This document shows positions 44,901-55,191 of a stretch of DNA of 64,000 bases, in pieces. The position numbers were made by a program, and so were the translations under genes. Source of the DNA: Caenorhabditis remanei (taxonomy: Eukaryota; Nematoda; Chromadorea; Rhabditida; Rhabditidae); assembly GCF_010183535.1 (NCBI RefSeq), contig NC_071330.1, forward strand, positions 1,683,217 through 1,747,216. Direction: 5' to 3'. Under the pieces are notes generated by a model, which saw nothing but the letters and a program-made list of their open reading frames with translations, made no database searches and was not told the origin of the DNA. Every line of letters starts with the position of its first letter. Position 1 is the first letter of the stretch.

Positions 44901-45200
44901 TCATAACGAAACGAAAGTTAAGTTGGGCTGGCCACGTGATGAGAAGAAACGATAATCGGTGGACAACGCTGCTTCAAGAATGGATACCCAGAAATGAGAA
45001 AAGGCCAGTAGGAAGACCACCAATGCGATGGGCCGACTCCCTGAAGAAAGAAATCTCAGTGCGACAAGGAACTCAATTGATCGAACCTTGGAGCACAATC
45101 GCCAAAGATCGGAAAAAATGGATAGCTGTGATCCGCGCCCACACCAACTGAGCGAAGAACGGATCGACTAAGTAACTAAGTAACTAAGTAAGTTTCATGA
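41930..45200 (+). mobile_element. Full-length RTE-type non-LTR retrotransposon
   Basis: The element comprises a roughly 310-bp 5' region, one intact 968-codon open frame (42245-45151), and a short 3' end with tandem GTAACTAA units (about 45168-45192) typical of RTE tails. Its base composition is less AT-rich than its surroundings. The exact ends and target duplication were not resolved. It sits between two sister FBA genes (40019 minus and 46074 plus). Confidence 0.8.
42245..45151 (+). CDS. RTE endonuclease/reverse transcriptase polyprotein
   Basis: The 968-residue product makes a nick and copies the element RNA into the target site. Residues about 20-260 are an APE-like endonuclease: TFNCRSV, a glutamate in LSETK, GYAPT, IGDFNARIG and the catalytic SDH in NGSDHRML. 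Residues about 500-760 are the reverse transcriptase: FKKGDKENLENYRPICLL, IDFKKAFDTI with the first aspartate (about 595), GVRQGDPISPNLF, and FADDI with the paired aspartates (about 704). The C-terminal region has LSWAGHVMRR and RPVGRPPMRWADS, common in this clade. No stop or frameshift interrupts it, which implies recent activity. Confidence 0.92.
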   Translation: MDVYHLKRTKLTRPKTRKTDLRICTFNCRSVATDNRLAELLEETNRIKYDIIGLSETKRSEEVHMTNRDGTGVILGKRNDSSVSGGVGFIINKSLMPKIKEIKIVNHRIGYLTLQVNKNQYTIIQGYAPTADYEEEDHSNFYENLEDVYKSCKSRYKMVIGDFNARIGERKGNEVFIGPHSMENRNDSGERLATFCEVNRVFHMNSQFIKPTHRRWTYISPDKQHRHELDHILANGKYITDVSVVPSFTNGSDHRMLRANVHINAKQAKFEQVKRRKPPRRVLDPTAALLATENLDSCEDQDIDKEYDTLVHVLKKAQDAAVTIPTNHSRNRLKDSTRLLLSKRRFTDRSDPNFKTLSKECRQAVKRDHENFAKDRLLNAANQRKSLRKVARDINEYQSYIPCLLSGETGEKLTSREKMEIEVRRFYSNLFATKQSKATTIIPQQTKALPPFLPEEIQHSLNSFQNGKAAGEDKLSADFLKSCHSSVHKLLANKFSRYLQEEKVPTKWKSSKTTLIFKKGDKENLENYRPICLLPVLYKIFTKCILNRIRKSLEEAQPVEQAGFRRSFSTIDHIHSVQRLLEVGREYQIPITMVFIDFKKAFDTIEPTALWESLKTQGIDSGYIKLLKECYNDCSTTITPFYNPVNIPITRGVRQGDPISPNLFSACLESAFRRMSWPHLKEDKEDYDNSPGIRINGRNLTHLRFADDIILISKTPQIAEKMLQELVNSCETVGLEINANKTKVLRNKFASSHQIHVRKNNTMSAIEDVEEYVYLGRLLNTKNDLEPEIHRRRRSAWAALNSIKNTTDALTCPKIRAQLFDSIVLPALTYGSETWTFTKALSERVRITHAALERKLVGITLTEQREKNLHREDIRKMSQVKDPLVFITKRKLSWAGHVMRRNDNRWTTLLQEWIPRNEKRPVGRPPMRWADSLKKEISVRQGTQLIEPWSTIAKDRKKWIAVIRAHTN

Positions 45201-45771
45201 CGAATGAATGAGCAGGGGGATTGCCAGCCGTAGATGCGATGATGTATTTACCTAGAGAGGTGTCCCCAAGTGTGATTTATCTAGATTAGGGTGACAAGTA
45301 TATTATCCGAGACGGGTTTAGGGCAGAGTCTTCTGGGAAACAACGATAGGAAAGGATTTCTCAGGTTCTATACATGCGATCCGGGCCCGATCCGGGGAAA
45401 TGTTCAGCAAATGGAATTCAAAAAGGTCTACTTCCAGAACACTTAACACGGACACTCAAGTACAAGTTGAAAATTTTGAGCTGGTTTTGAATCTGGTATC
45501 CAATTCATCCACAGAGCTGTAGGAACCGAGATAATTGAATATATTCAGACAAAGCTCCTTTATTTAGGGGAAATTGGTCACTGGGTGTGGCTGAAGCAAG
45601 GTTCAGGTTTCAAAATCGAAACACAATGATCCTAAGGTTGGCAGCGGGTGGCTTATCATTCTTTCGAGCTCTCGTCAGAACCGAATGACACGAAAATTGG
45701 GCAACCATGCAAATACATGGCCACCAGCACCTCCAAATTGGTTCAAAATCACCAAGAGGCAAGGTCTGTGG

Positions 45772-45843
45772 CAGAGTTGCATGGAATTCCGACTTCCAAC
45801 TTCCGACTTCCGGATAAGAAATTTTCATTTCCATGCAACTCTG
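45772..45843. mobile_element. 72-bp hAT-like mini-element
   Basis: Termini CAGAGTTGCATGGAA and complement enclose only a few CTTCCGA units and TAAGAAATTTTC. Flanks GTCTGTGG (45764-45771) and GTCTGTGT (45844-45851) match at seven of eight positions, a slightly decayed 8-bp target duplication. Confidence 0.7.
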
Positions 45844-46073
45844 GTCTGTGTACGGCCGGCTGTGGATTGAATCAATATATAATTGCCCCACGGCATTTCT
45901 GACAACATTGCCAACCGCTAAAGATACAAATCTGTGTGTACCGTCCATCACAGCGGGCCTCATCACCCCAAGTCACCATTTCATCTAATCGATCGTCTAC
46001 ATATAGTGTGACGTGGCAGTACACAAGACCTCCTAATTCCCCAGTCCGTCACTCATCCCTCCATTCTATCGTC

Positions 46074-47265
46074 ATGAACATACTCTATTCTCTCCTTCTC
46101 CAGCTACCCGATTCGATTATCCGAAAAGTTATACAAAAATTCGATTGGCCAAAGTTGTAAGTTACTTATTAGCTCGGCACAGTTTTTACAACTGCGCTCC
46201 ACCGAATTTCCATTGAAAAAATGTATATTTTTCTCTGAGTCTCTCAATTTCGCACACAGTTTTCTTCGGTTTCGGGTGAAGCGCGGTTTTAAGAAGCTTG
46301 CCGTGCTAATTTACACCCGAATTATGAAATTTCAATCAAAATATTTTAGAATCACCTTCTCCCTCTACTCTCCCAAAACCCGGGAACTTGTGAGGTCACT
46401 CAACTTCAAAGCTGACAGTTTCAAGGTGCATATCGGGAACAAGATAAGCATCTGGATAGCCTACAAATATCAAAAAATCGATTTGGATTTCTTTGCCAAC
46501 CGGGGTGAAAATCAGGAGCCACGCGTGGAGCTGGAGCCACCCGGATTCACAGAGCTATCGATTCCAGATGGCAGACTTAAAATCTATAAAAAAGAATACG
46601 AGATGAAAGATTGGGTTGATCATTTCCTATATATCTTTCACACCTCGAGAATCATGGAGCTGCAACTGAGCAGTAATCGATATGATATAAACTCGCTATA
46701 CAAGAATTTCGACAAAGTCACCACTTTAATTTGTAGCCTCGAAGATAGAGACATTTACACCAGGGAGTTTATAGAGACTTTCAAAAATGTAGAGAATCTT
46801 TACAATGCTGGACGATTTCTATACGAGGGGAAGGAAACTGACTGTCATCAGATTCTAATGAGAAACTACACCTGCCTAGACTTTTTCCACTCGACTACAT
46901 TGGGATTGGATGAGTTGCTCATGATAAACAGCATCAACTGCACGTTTTTCTATGAGTCTTTCACTGAGAAAGAGATGAACATGTTTCTAAAACACTGGAT
47001 TAAAGGGTCGAACCCTAGACTGGAGTGCCTATTCACTCATAGCAAACGAGGAGTCGGAAGTGATGAAAAGTGTCTGTTGAGAGGGATTGAGTACACGGAA
47101 GCACCTGCGTCAAGGGAGAAGATATTCAATATCAATGATGTGCCACCGGAGTCTTATTTTGTTGAGGGAGGAGTTGATATCAAGAGAAAAGATGGGAAGA
47201 TGGCGACACTTATTATCAGTTACACGGAGACGAGTGTGCCGGTCCAGATGTTTGTGTGGCAGTGA
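46074..47265 (+). CDS. F-box protein with FBA_2 domain
   Basis: Exon 1 (46074-46156) encodes an F-box start, MNILYSLLLQLPDSIIRKVI and FDWPK. Exon 2 (46350-47265) follows ATTTTAG in phase and begins ITFSLYSPKTRELVRSLNF; the product is 332 residues. FBA_2 blocks are MKDWVDHFLYIFHTSRI, LDELLMINSINC, MNMFLKHWIKGSNPRLECL and a final KDGKMATLIISY...VQMFVWQ. It is the sister of the minus-strand exon at 40019. The intron is mostly a MITE (46169-46309). The expected role is SCF substrate adaptor. Confidence 0.82.
46169..46309. mobile_element. Short MITE filling the F-box intron
   Basis: TTAGCTCGGCACAG with TACAACTGCGCTCC on the left and GCGCGGTTTTAAGAAGC then GCCGTGCTAA on the right. Same family as 22137-22275. 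It makes up most of the 193-nt intron. Confidence 0.65.
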
Positions 47266-47300
47266 CTATTCTTATGATTTTTTAATTAATTGCTCTTAAT

Positions 47301-47444
47301 ACTGTGAAAAAAACAAAGTTTGGCCAAGGATTTTCAAAAAAAAATTTCGCGCCCAAAACACTTTAGTGCATTTGTGAACTAAAGTGTTTTGGGCGCGAAA
47401 TTTTTTTTTGAAAATCCTTGGCCAAACTTTATTTTTTTCACAGT
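47301..47444. mobile_element. Near-perfect 144-bp hairpin
   Basis: ACTGTGAAAAAAACAAAGTT and TTGGGCGCGAAA blocks are mirrored almost base for base, with the turn near 47372 (GCATTTGTGAAC). It lies just after the stop of the F-box gene, so its 3' UTR RNA could fold into a long hairpin. Related by termini to 37379-37631. Confidence 0.75.
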
Positions 47445-47554
47445 AATACTTTTCTATTGTAAATGTTGACTTTGTTGGTAAATAAAGATTCTTGAAGGAA
47501 GACTGAAGTCATGGATTTTGCAGATGGGCTGTGCGAAATTTTTTTCGGTTTTTT

Positions 47555-47929
47555 CCATACCTGCAAATTGGGCCGACACGTTCCCGTTTCGCGTAACTCG
47601 CTTCAAACCGAGTTTTATGAGCTGAAAAATATACGAAAATGTAGATCTCGACGAGTTCTATGCCTGTGCCCTACTACGGGCCGAATGGCTCTTCGTTATG
47701 TTGCCGCGGGCCGGGAAAAAGTGCCAAGAAAACGCGAAAATGGCCAAAAAAGCCATTCTAGCCCGGCCCGCGACATATTAACGAATAGAAATCCGGCTCG
47801 GAGTAGGTCACGGATATAGAACTCGTCGAGATCTACATTTTCGTATATTTTTCAGCTAATAAAACTCGGTTTGAAGCGAGTTACGCACCGGCCCGTGTCG
47901 TCCCGTTTCGGCCCGATTTGCAAGTATGG
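47555..47929. mobile_element. 375-bp palindromic element, CCATAC termini
   Basis: Left CCATACCTGCAAATTGGGCC and right GCCCGATTTGCAAGTATGG, with inner arms CGTAACTCGCTTCAAAC, ACGAAAATGTAGATCTCGAC and AGCCCGGCCCGCG. Part of one arm also occurs at 1090-1265 and near 34985. Confidence 0.7.
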
Positions 47930-48280
47930 TTTTTTTTGGTGGTTTTCGGATAGTTTTCGATAAAAAACCGTTAAAAACCGTTGCGACGCTCAACGGTTGG
48001 CACGGTGCCAGAAAAGACTTGGCAGAGTGTCCATTTTAAGTTCTACGTTTATTTGTCGTATCTTTCAATAAAAACCGCTACGCGCACGCAACGCGACTCG
48101 GAAAATTCAAATCTTTTCGTTGCGGATCTTACGCTTTGCACTGCCCAGTTCCCACTGGTTCAGTCGATGTGCAGTCCATCGTCCTCCTTTACACTCTAGT
48201 CAGTCATAATCTGCTTGCCTAATTTCACAGAGTTATTTCACAGGGTCATTCTTTGTCTAGACCCTCTATTTATTGATTTC

Positions 48281-48364
48281 AGAGAGAACGCGCGCATTCT
48301 ACAGCAGCACACCGCCTCATCACCGTCGTCCTTCTCATTGATTCCCATCATCTCTTCTGCAGTC
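48281..48364 (+). promoter_or_regulatory. Conserved 5' UTR and trans-splice-like acceptor of the F-box trio
   Basis: TTTATTGATTTCAG lies about 80 bp before the ATG, followed by CGCGCATTCTACAGCAGCAC. The same block precedes 50160 (acceptor at 50077) and 52203 (acceptor at 52120). A 5' UTR starting at an acceptor without an upstream coding exon suggests spliced-leader addition. Further upstream, GTCATTTCACAGAGTCA-like sequence is also shared. Confidence 0.5.
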
Positions 48365-49460
48365 ATGACGTCTTTTTTCCCTCTCCTCAACCTCCCTTCC
48401 GAAGGGATTCTCCACGTGCTCAAATCAATGGATTATGGAGAATTGTAAGTTTTCATTTGGCTAAATCTCCTAAAACATATTAATTAATTTCAGCATCAGT
48501 ATCTCATTACTTTCCGAAAGAGCAAAGCGAGCCGTGGAATCAACGAACTTGCATTGTAGAATGTCATCTGCTGTCATATCCAATCCGATTAGGTTATCTA
48601 TGACTTTTTACAAAGCACACGTGGATTTGAGGTTCACAATGGATGAAGTTCGAAAGAATCGAACAAATGATTTTTTGTCATTGCCGAAAAAAGTGGAAGT
48701 GGAATCGAAAATTTATAACAATACACCAGTAAAGGAGGTAGAATTGAGTGTGAATGGACTCAGCCTCAAGAAATGGTTCAATCATCTCAAAGCAATTTTC
48801 CATTTTTCCAAGTTATATTGCCTTCAATTGAATGAGAATGTGTCCCGTTTTGATATCAACGAGCTGCGGACCATGTTCCATATCTACGATACACTCTATA
48901 TCTTTAGTGATAATGGATGGGATGTGAAATCAATGTTGCAACATTTCTCGTCTAGACGACTGGTGTTTGATAATGATGTTTTTAAGAGACTGGAGAATCC
49001 GTATCAACTGTTAATTCAAAATTATGATGAACTTGGGATATCGCCAGAATTAGATTCACCAAATACCTTGGAGTTGGATGATTTACTGACCATAAATAGT
49101 AAATCAATAAATTTCTATAGTTTAAACTGGGCGGAGAAAGAAGTCAACAGATTTCTCAAACATTGGGTGAAAGGGTCTAATCCCCGAATGGAAATGCTTC
49201 GCATTGAGTTTTTCTCACCAGAACTTCTCAACAAATGTAATATTTTCAAAGGGATTAAGGGCAAGGAAGTGCCTGCTGATCATACGAGATGGTTCAAGTC
49301 CTACGATGAAAAAGTCGAAGCTGTCAAAGGAGGATTTGACTTCTATAGACGTGATGGGACAAAAGCTACAATAGTTCTCGGGAAGTATGGCATCAATATG
49401 GTGGAAGTGTACGTCTGGTATCCACATCGTGTGGGAAAGGCGGAAGAAATGGAAGACTAA
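48365..49460 (+). CDS. F-box/FBA_2 protein, tandem copy 1
   Basis: Exon 1 (48365-48444, 80 nt) encodes MTSFFPLLNLPSEGILHVLK and SMDYGE. Exon 2 (48494-49460) begins FISISLLSERAKRAVESTNL; total 348 residues. The F-box spans the intron. FBA_2 blocks are LKKWFNHLKAIFHFSKLYCL, LDDLLTINSKSINFY, VNRFLKHWVKGSNPRMEML and YRRDGTKATIVL with a final VEVYVWYPHRVG. It is the first of three head-to-tail copies, spaced about 1.8-2.0 kb, with shared upstream sequence. The likely role is substrate recruitment to an SCF ligase. Confidence 0.85.
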
Positions 49461-49472
49461 TTCAATCTTGCT

Positions 49473-49600
49473 GTGGTTCACGCTGAACGTTCCAAAGTCA
49501 CAGGTGGATATAATTTCTATGGAAAAGATGGAAGTAAAGCAACGCTGACAATTCGTCCATATGGCGGAACTGGATTCATCATTACTCTCTTTCATAATCT
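49473..49600 (+). pseudogene. Remnant of an FBA_2 C-terminus
   Basis: Right after copy 1 the frame reads KVTGGYNFYGKDGSKATLTI and RPYGG, matching the C-terminal FBA_2 block of the functional genes (VTGGYDFYRCDGTKATLTF). Nothing upstream of that block remains, so it is a leftover of an earlier tandem copy or unequal crossover. Confidence 0.65.
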
Positions 49601-50159
49601 TGATTTTTGTTTTTTATGTGTTTGTTCAGCTGGACTTTTTATAAATAAAATTTATCTCTATTATATCTCAGAACTCAATAACTTAACGCACGGCCCGTGT
49701 TAAACCAAATCCGCAAGAAAACACTATCTCTCACGTAAAAACCAGAGTTGCCCGGAATTCCGACGTCCGAGTCCCCGGGCTTTTTTTCACTTCCGACTTC
49801 CGTTTAAAAAATTTTACTTCCGACTTCCGACTTCCGGATAAGGAGTTTTACTCCCGATTTCCGTCACTCCATAGCAAGTCAATTGTGTTTCTCCAAGACA
49901 GTAACCTTCCCCTGTTTCCCACTTTCCACTAGTTTTGACCTTCTGTAAGTCGATGCGTACTCCATCGTCCTCTTTCACACCCTAGTCAGCCATAATCTGC
50001 TTGCCTAATTTCACAGAGTCATTTCACAGAGTCATATGTTATTTTTGTTTGTCTAGACCCTCTATTTATTGATTTCAGTAAGACCGCGCGCATTCTACAG
50101 CAGCACACCGCTTCATCACTGTCTTCCTTCTCTTCATCCCCATCATTCCTTCTGTTGTC

Positions 50160-51244
50160 ATGACGTCTTCTTTCCTTCTCTTCAACCTCCCTTTCGAAGC
50201 GATTCTCCACGTACTCAAATCTATGGACTATGGGGAATTGTGAGTTTTCATTCTGTTTGTTGTCAAAAAAACATATGACTTAATTTCAGCATCGCTATTT
50301 CATTACTTTCCAAAAGAGCAAAGCAATCTGTGGAATCAATGAATTTGTATTGTAGAAAGGCATTCGCTTTCATATCCAATCCCATTAGGTTATTCATGTA
50401 CTTTGACGAAGCAGGCGTGGAATTGAGGTTCACAGCGGATAACGTCTCGGAAGAACAAACGAGTGGTTCTTTGTCATTAACGAAAAAAATGGAATTGGAA
50501 ATATATATTAATAGATTAGTAAAAATAGAATTGAGTATGATCGAAGTTTGCATTAAGAAATGGTTCAATCATCTCAATGCAGTTTTCCATTTTTCCGAGT
50601 TGAATTGTCTGCAATTCGGTGAGAATACATCCCGTTTTGATATCAAAGAGCTGCAAATCATGTTCTGCAGCTACGATGTACTTCGTATCTCAAGTGATAA
50701 TGAATCTGACTTGAAATCAATTTTGAAACATTTCCCAACAAGACGACTGTTCTTTGATAATGATGTTTTTAACCACCTGGAGAACCCATATCCAGTATTA
50801 ATTCAAAATTATGACAAACTTGTGATTGATCCAGACATGGAGTCACCAAATACCTTGCAGTTCGATGATCTACTAATCATAAACAGTAAAACAATAGAAA
50901 TCTATAATATGAACTGGACGGTAAAAAAAGTCAACAGATTACTGAAACATTGGATAAAAGGGTCTAATCCCCGTATGGAAAGACTTGCCATTCATTTTTT
51001 CTCACTTAAAGTTACTAACCTATTTGAAATTTTGAAAGGAATCAAATACGTGGAAATGCCTGCTGAGCATACGAGATGGTTCAAATCCTGCAAGGGATTC
51101 GAAGCAGTTAGAGGAGGACATGACTTCTATAGATGTGATGGGACCAAAGCGACATTGACTATCCCGGCATATACCACTCACATGGTGGAAATGTACGTCT
51201 GGTATCCACATTGTGTGGGAGAGGTGGAAGAAATGGAAAACTAA
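50160..51244 (+). CDS. F-box/FBA_2 protein, tandem copy 2
   Basis: Exon 1 (50160-50239) encodes MTSSFLLFNLPFEAILHVLK and SMDYGE. Exon 2 (50290-51244) begins FIAISLLSKRAKQSVESMNL; total 344 residues. FBA_2 blocks include IKKWFNHLNAVFHFSELNCL, FDDLLIINSKTIEIY, VNRLLKHWIKGSNPRMERL and YRCDGTKATLTI. The copy is intact and closer in the C-terminal half to copy 3. Upstream sequence is shared across the trio. Confidence 0.85.
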
Positions 51245-51249
51245 TTCAA

Positions 51250-52100
51250 TCTTGCTATGGATGACTATTTGGTCATACGACGGAACTGGTTTCAGAATTT
51301 CTCTTCATGTTGGCACTGATTTGTTTTCGCATGCTTGTTCTTTGTTTAATTTTTTGTTTTTTATGTGTTTGTTCAGCTGGACTATTCATTAATAAAATTT
51401 GTCTCTATTATATCTCTGAATAACTCAACGCACGGCCCGGTTAAATCAAATCCCTGAGAAAACACTGTCTCTTACGTAACAACCCTGAAATTATTGGCCG
51501 ATTGGTTTTCTACACTCTTTTTCTGTTTGGTAATGAATTAGAGCCTGTTTTTATTTGTAATTTTGTTACAAGAAATAGTAGGCAGGTGCGCTCGAAAGAT
51601 GAAATCTCGGTTAACGTCGTCTCTTTTTCCTCAATGATATTTTCATCCGACAACCTCATTTCTTAAAGTTTTATGTATGTATATGAATAAAGTTGGCATG
51701 TTGTTTCTTTAAAACACGTATTACATCAATTGCAATCAGAGTTCAGCGGGATTTAGCTCTCCGCCCCCCCCCCCTTTCCGCTTTTCGTCATTTCGTAAAT
51801 TGTTTTCCGCTCGATACTGATTTCAATTGACGATAAGCTAAACTTATTAAGAGCATGCGCACTACTATTGGTCCCACCGCAATCATCTTTCGTTTAGTCC
51901 TTTCCAAAGTGTCACAAGCCTTCCACATCCAATTGCCTCTCTCCAAGACAGTAACCTCCCCCAGTTTCCCACTTCCACCAGTTTAGACCTTCTGTCAGTC
52001 GATGCGTACTCCATCGTCTTCTTTCACACTCTAGTCAATCTACTCTCCTAATTTCATAGAGTCATTTCACAGAGTCATATGTTATTCTTGTTTGTCTAGA
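51250..52100. other. Spacer between F-box copies 2 and 3
   Basis: It holds a decayed echo of the copy-1 downstream remnant (CGACGGAACTGGTTTCAG), an AATAAA-bearing 3' flank, and near 51738 a CAGAGTTCAGCGGGA end of the hAT-like family with a C-rich tract but no matching right end. After about 51930 it becomes the conserved upstream region of copy 3. Confidence 0.45.
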
Positions 52101-52202
52101 CTCTCTATTTATTGATTTCAGAAAAACCGCGCATTCTACAGCAGCACACCACCTCATCACCGTCTTCCTTCTCATTCATTTCTCCTCATCCGTTCTGCAG
52201 TC

Positions 52203-53293
52203 ATGACGTCTTCTTTCCCTCTCTTCAACCTTCCCCTCGAAGCGATTCTCCACGTGCTCAAGTCGATGGACTATGGAGAATTGTGAGTTTTCATTCTGTT
52301 CGTTGTCTTAAAAACATATGAATTAATTTCAGCATCAGTATATCATTACTTTCTAACAGAGCAAAACGAGCCGTGAAGTTGATGAACTTGAAATATAGGT
52401 ATTCATTCGCTGTCATATCCAATCACATTAGTTTAGTCATGAATTTTGACGGAACACGCGTGGAATTGAGGTTCACAATGGATAAAAAACGAGAAAATCA
52501 AGCAAATGATTCTTTGGCATTACCGGATAAAATGGAATTGAGAATTTCTACTAGCAGACCACTCAAAAAATGGATTGGGAAAGGAGGCTGCATTAAGAGA
52601 TGGATCACTCATTTCAATGCGGTTTTCCATTTTTCCAAGTTGTATTGCCTTCAATTCGATGAGAATGCATCCCGTTTTGATTTCGAAGAGCTGAAAACCC
52701 TTTTCTGTAGCTACGACGAACTCCGTGTCTACTGTAAAAATCAGTCGTATGTGAAATCTATTTTGAAACATTTCCCTACGAGACGCCTGTCGTTTGAAAA
52801 TGATATTTTTAATCTCCTGCAGGATCCTTATCCAGTGTTAATTCAAAATTATGATGAACTTGTTATTGAACCATTACTTTACTCACCAAATAGAATGGAG
52901 TTGGATGATCTACTGATCATAAATAGTAAAACAATAGAAATCAATAATATAGACTGGACGGGAAAACAACTCAATAGATTTCTCAAACATTGGATCAAAG
53001 GGTCTAATCCCCGAATGGAAAAGCTCAGCATAGAGTTTTTTTTCACACTAGAAGTTTCCAACAAATCCGATATTTTAAAAGGAATCAAGTGCATGGAAAT
53101 GCCTGCTGAACATACAAGATGGTTCAAATCCTCCCACGGAGTAATCGAAACAGTCACAGGAGGATATGACTTCTATAGATGTGATGGGACAAAAGCGACA
53201 TTGACTTTCCGGAGTTTGGGCATTTGTAGTAAGTTGGAAATGTATGTCTGGTATCCACATTGTGTGGTAGAAGTGAAAGAAATGGAAAACTAA
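52203..53293 (+). CDS. F-box/FBA_2 protein, tandem copy 3
   Basis: Exon 1 (52203-52282) encodes MTSSFPLFNLPLEAILHVLK and SMDYGE. Exon 2 (52333-53293) begins FISISLLSNRAKRAVKLMNL; total 346 residues. FBA_2 blocks include IKRWITHFNAVFHFSKLYCL, LDDLLIINSKTIEIN, LNRFLKHWIKGSNPRMEKL and YRCDGTKATLTF with a terminal LEMYVWYPHCVV. The frame is intact. Confidence 0.85.
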
Positions 53294-53499
53294 TTCAATC
53301 TTGCTGTGGTTTATGATGAACGTTCAGAAGTTCAAAATATCTCTTTATGTTTGGCATTGATCTGTTTTTGCATACTTGTTCTTTCTTCAATTGTTTGTTT
53401 TTTAATGTCCTTGTTTGCCTGAACTTTTCATAAAAGAATTTTCCTTATATTTTCTCGTTGAATAACTCAATAAATGGTCAGGGTACACCAAATCCGCAA

Positions 53500-54205
53500 G
53501 AAAACACTATTTGTTACGTAACACCCTTAAACTGCTGTTTAGGTAGAAGTGATTGTTTAGTGGAAGAAGTTCCGACAAGAATTTTCAAAAAATACAACTA
53601 AAAGATTGAAAACGTCGATTAAAAAACGAATTTATCTTGAAATTCGATGGTGGTAGGGACAGCTTTTTCAACAGTAATTTATTAGACAATAAAACAGTAT
53701 TAACAATAGAATAAGGGAAACTCAAAACTAATACTCATAAAGTAAATCTCCCCAGTGAATGGAGATTTTGGATTGAGTGATGTGGTTTGTGTGGTACCTC
53801 GAACTTGTGTAATTAAATTATTTATTTAAGAGAGATAAATATAAGAAATAAGATAACACTAAAGAGTTAACAATGAATAATATCAATAAGGGTGCAAAGG
53901 TATAGAATATAAAGGGAAAAAGTAAGAAAAGAAAAGAAGCAAAGCTTCTGTTACATAAGAATGAATGAGGGCGCAAGCGTCTCTGGTAAAAGGGGCGGTA
54001 CAGACAAGCGGGGAAGGAAAGAACTTAATAAAAGTATGATTCGATTTGATATAGTTGTTTTCGATAGATAAGAGATTTTCTTTGTTATTAAATTCCTTTT
54101 CGATGACGATAAGGATGTTCGGTGTTTAGGAGTTTAGGATGAAAGGATAAAGTACAATAATGAAGAAATTATACTAAAAAGAGACCCGAATCGGGTTCAA
54201 CTCAC
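53500..54205. other. Intergenic stretch without a gene
   Basis: AT-rich sequence. The block AATCTCCCCAGTG...ATGGAGATT near 53744 recurs near 56351. No exon is supported. Confidence 0.35.
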
Positions 54206-54209
54206 AAAA

Positions 54210-54843
54210 CTAAATCAATTCGTTTGGTTTTACCTCTAGATCACTATTACCCATATTGCCTTTGCTACAGCAAACTCCGAATCGTTTGTTCATGTGTGGA
54301 TCGCCTTCAAATTCTTGGATCGGAAAATTTAAGTTGCAGCCTTTTCTGCAACTGTCTTCATCCCGAAAGTGCGCCTTGAAAGACTTCCTGCCGTTCGTAG
54401 TCATATACGAGTTGGCACACTGCATGGTAGTTCCCGGGTCGGACGGGGCACCGGAGGTCGACTGGTTTGTCTTCGATACCGCTCGAGTTGTAATTCCTGC
54501 ATTTTATGAACTGGGAGCTCGGGCTACATCCAGTCCTTGATTTTCCGGTGTGACACACATGATCTTCAGTCGCCCTTCTGGAGAACACGTTGCAAATTCT
54601 GACAAAACTCTGAAAATTGTACATTTAATGAGTCAAAAGAATAATTTTATCAAACCTCATGTTGTAGTACCCGCTGAGCCGAGTCGGCTTACTTTCATTC
54701 TTTGGACACGGTATCATGGCGCAGAAATGATCCGCCTTGACATTGCCATCACTGACAGTATTTGTGCCTACATTCGTGAGGTGCTGCATTCTTGTTGGTG
54801 TAGGATGTGGTGTAATCACACCGGCTTTATCCATCACCAGGTC
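54210..54843 (-). pseudogene. Cysteine-rich protein gene with an in-frame stop
   Basis: Exon 54843-54656 (DLVMDKAGVITPHPTPTRMQ and VKADHFCAMIPCPKN) is followed by an exon from 54609. In the frame set by that splice it reads CSPEGRLKIMCVTPENQGLD, hits TAA at 54506-54504, then continues AGITTRAVSKTNQSTSGAPS and MQCANSYMTTNGRKSFKAHF, ending at 54210 with SCRKGCNLNF and FGVCC. The continuation across the stop looks like one secreted cysteine-rich domain. An alternative acceptor (after GTTTTGTCAG) gives another frame, also with many cysteines, to about 54358. No upstream exon was found. Probably a pseudogene. Confidence 0.45.
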
Positions 54844-55191
54844 CTGGGAAAAACTTTTCAGTTTCATAAATACACAAAATAATTTCTGGAAATATTACTA
54901 GCATATTCACATTTTATAGAACTGATAGCTTCGATTTATGAAATTTCTGTCTAATAAAGTGTGTTCCAGTAAAAACACTTTTTATTTTTCCTCTCCAAAA
55001 CTTTGAAAAAAGGGAAATTGTGAAAATGGCAATATATAGGTAAATTTTTTAATTCTTAGGTGACATGACTCCAGCCAATGTGATAAAATAGTGAAATAGC
55101 TCAGTTTCACTGACATTGACCGGAAAAATTATATTTGTTTTAGAATTACAGATGTTTTAGAATTACAGAGGGCAGTACTTTAAAATGTCAA

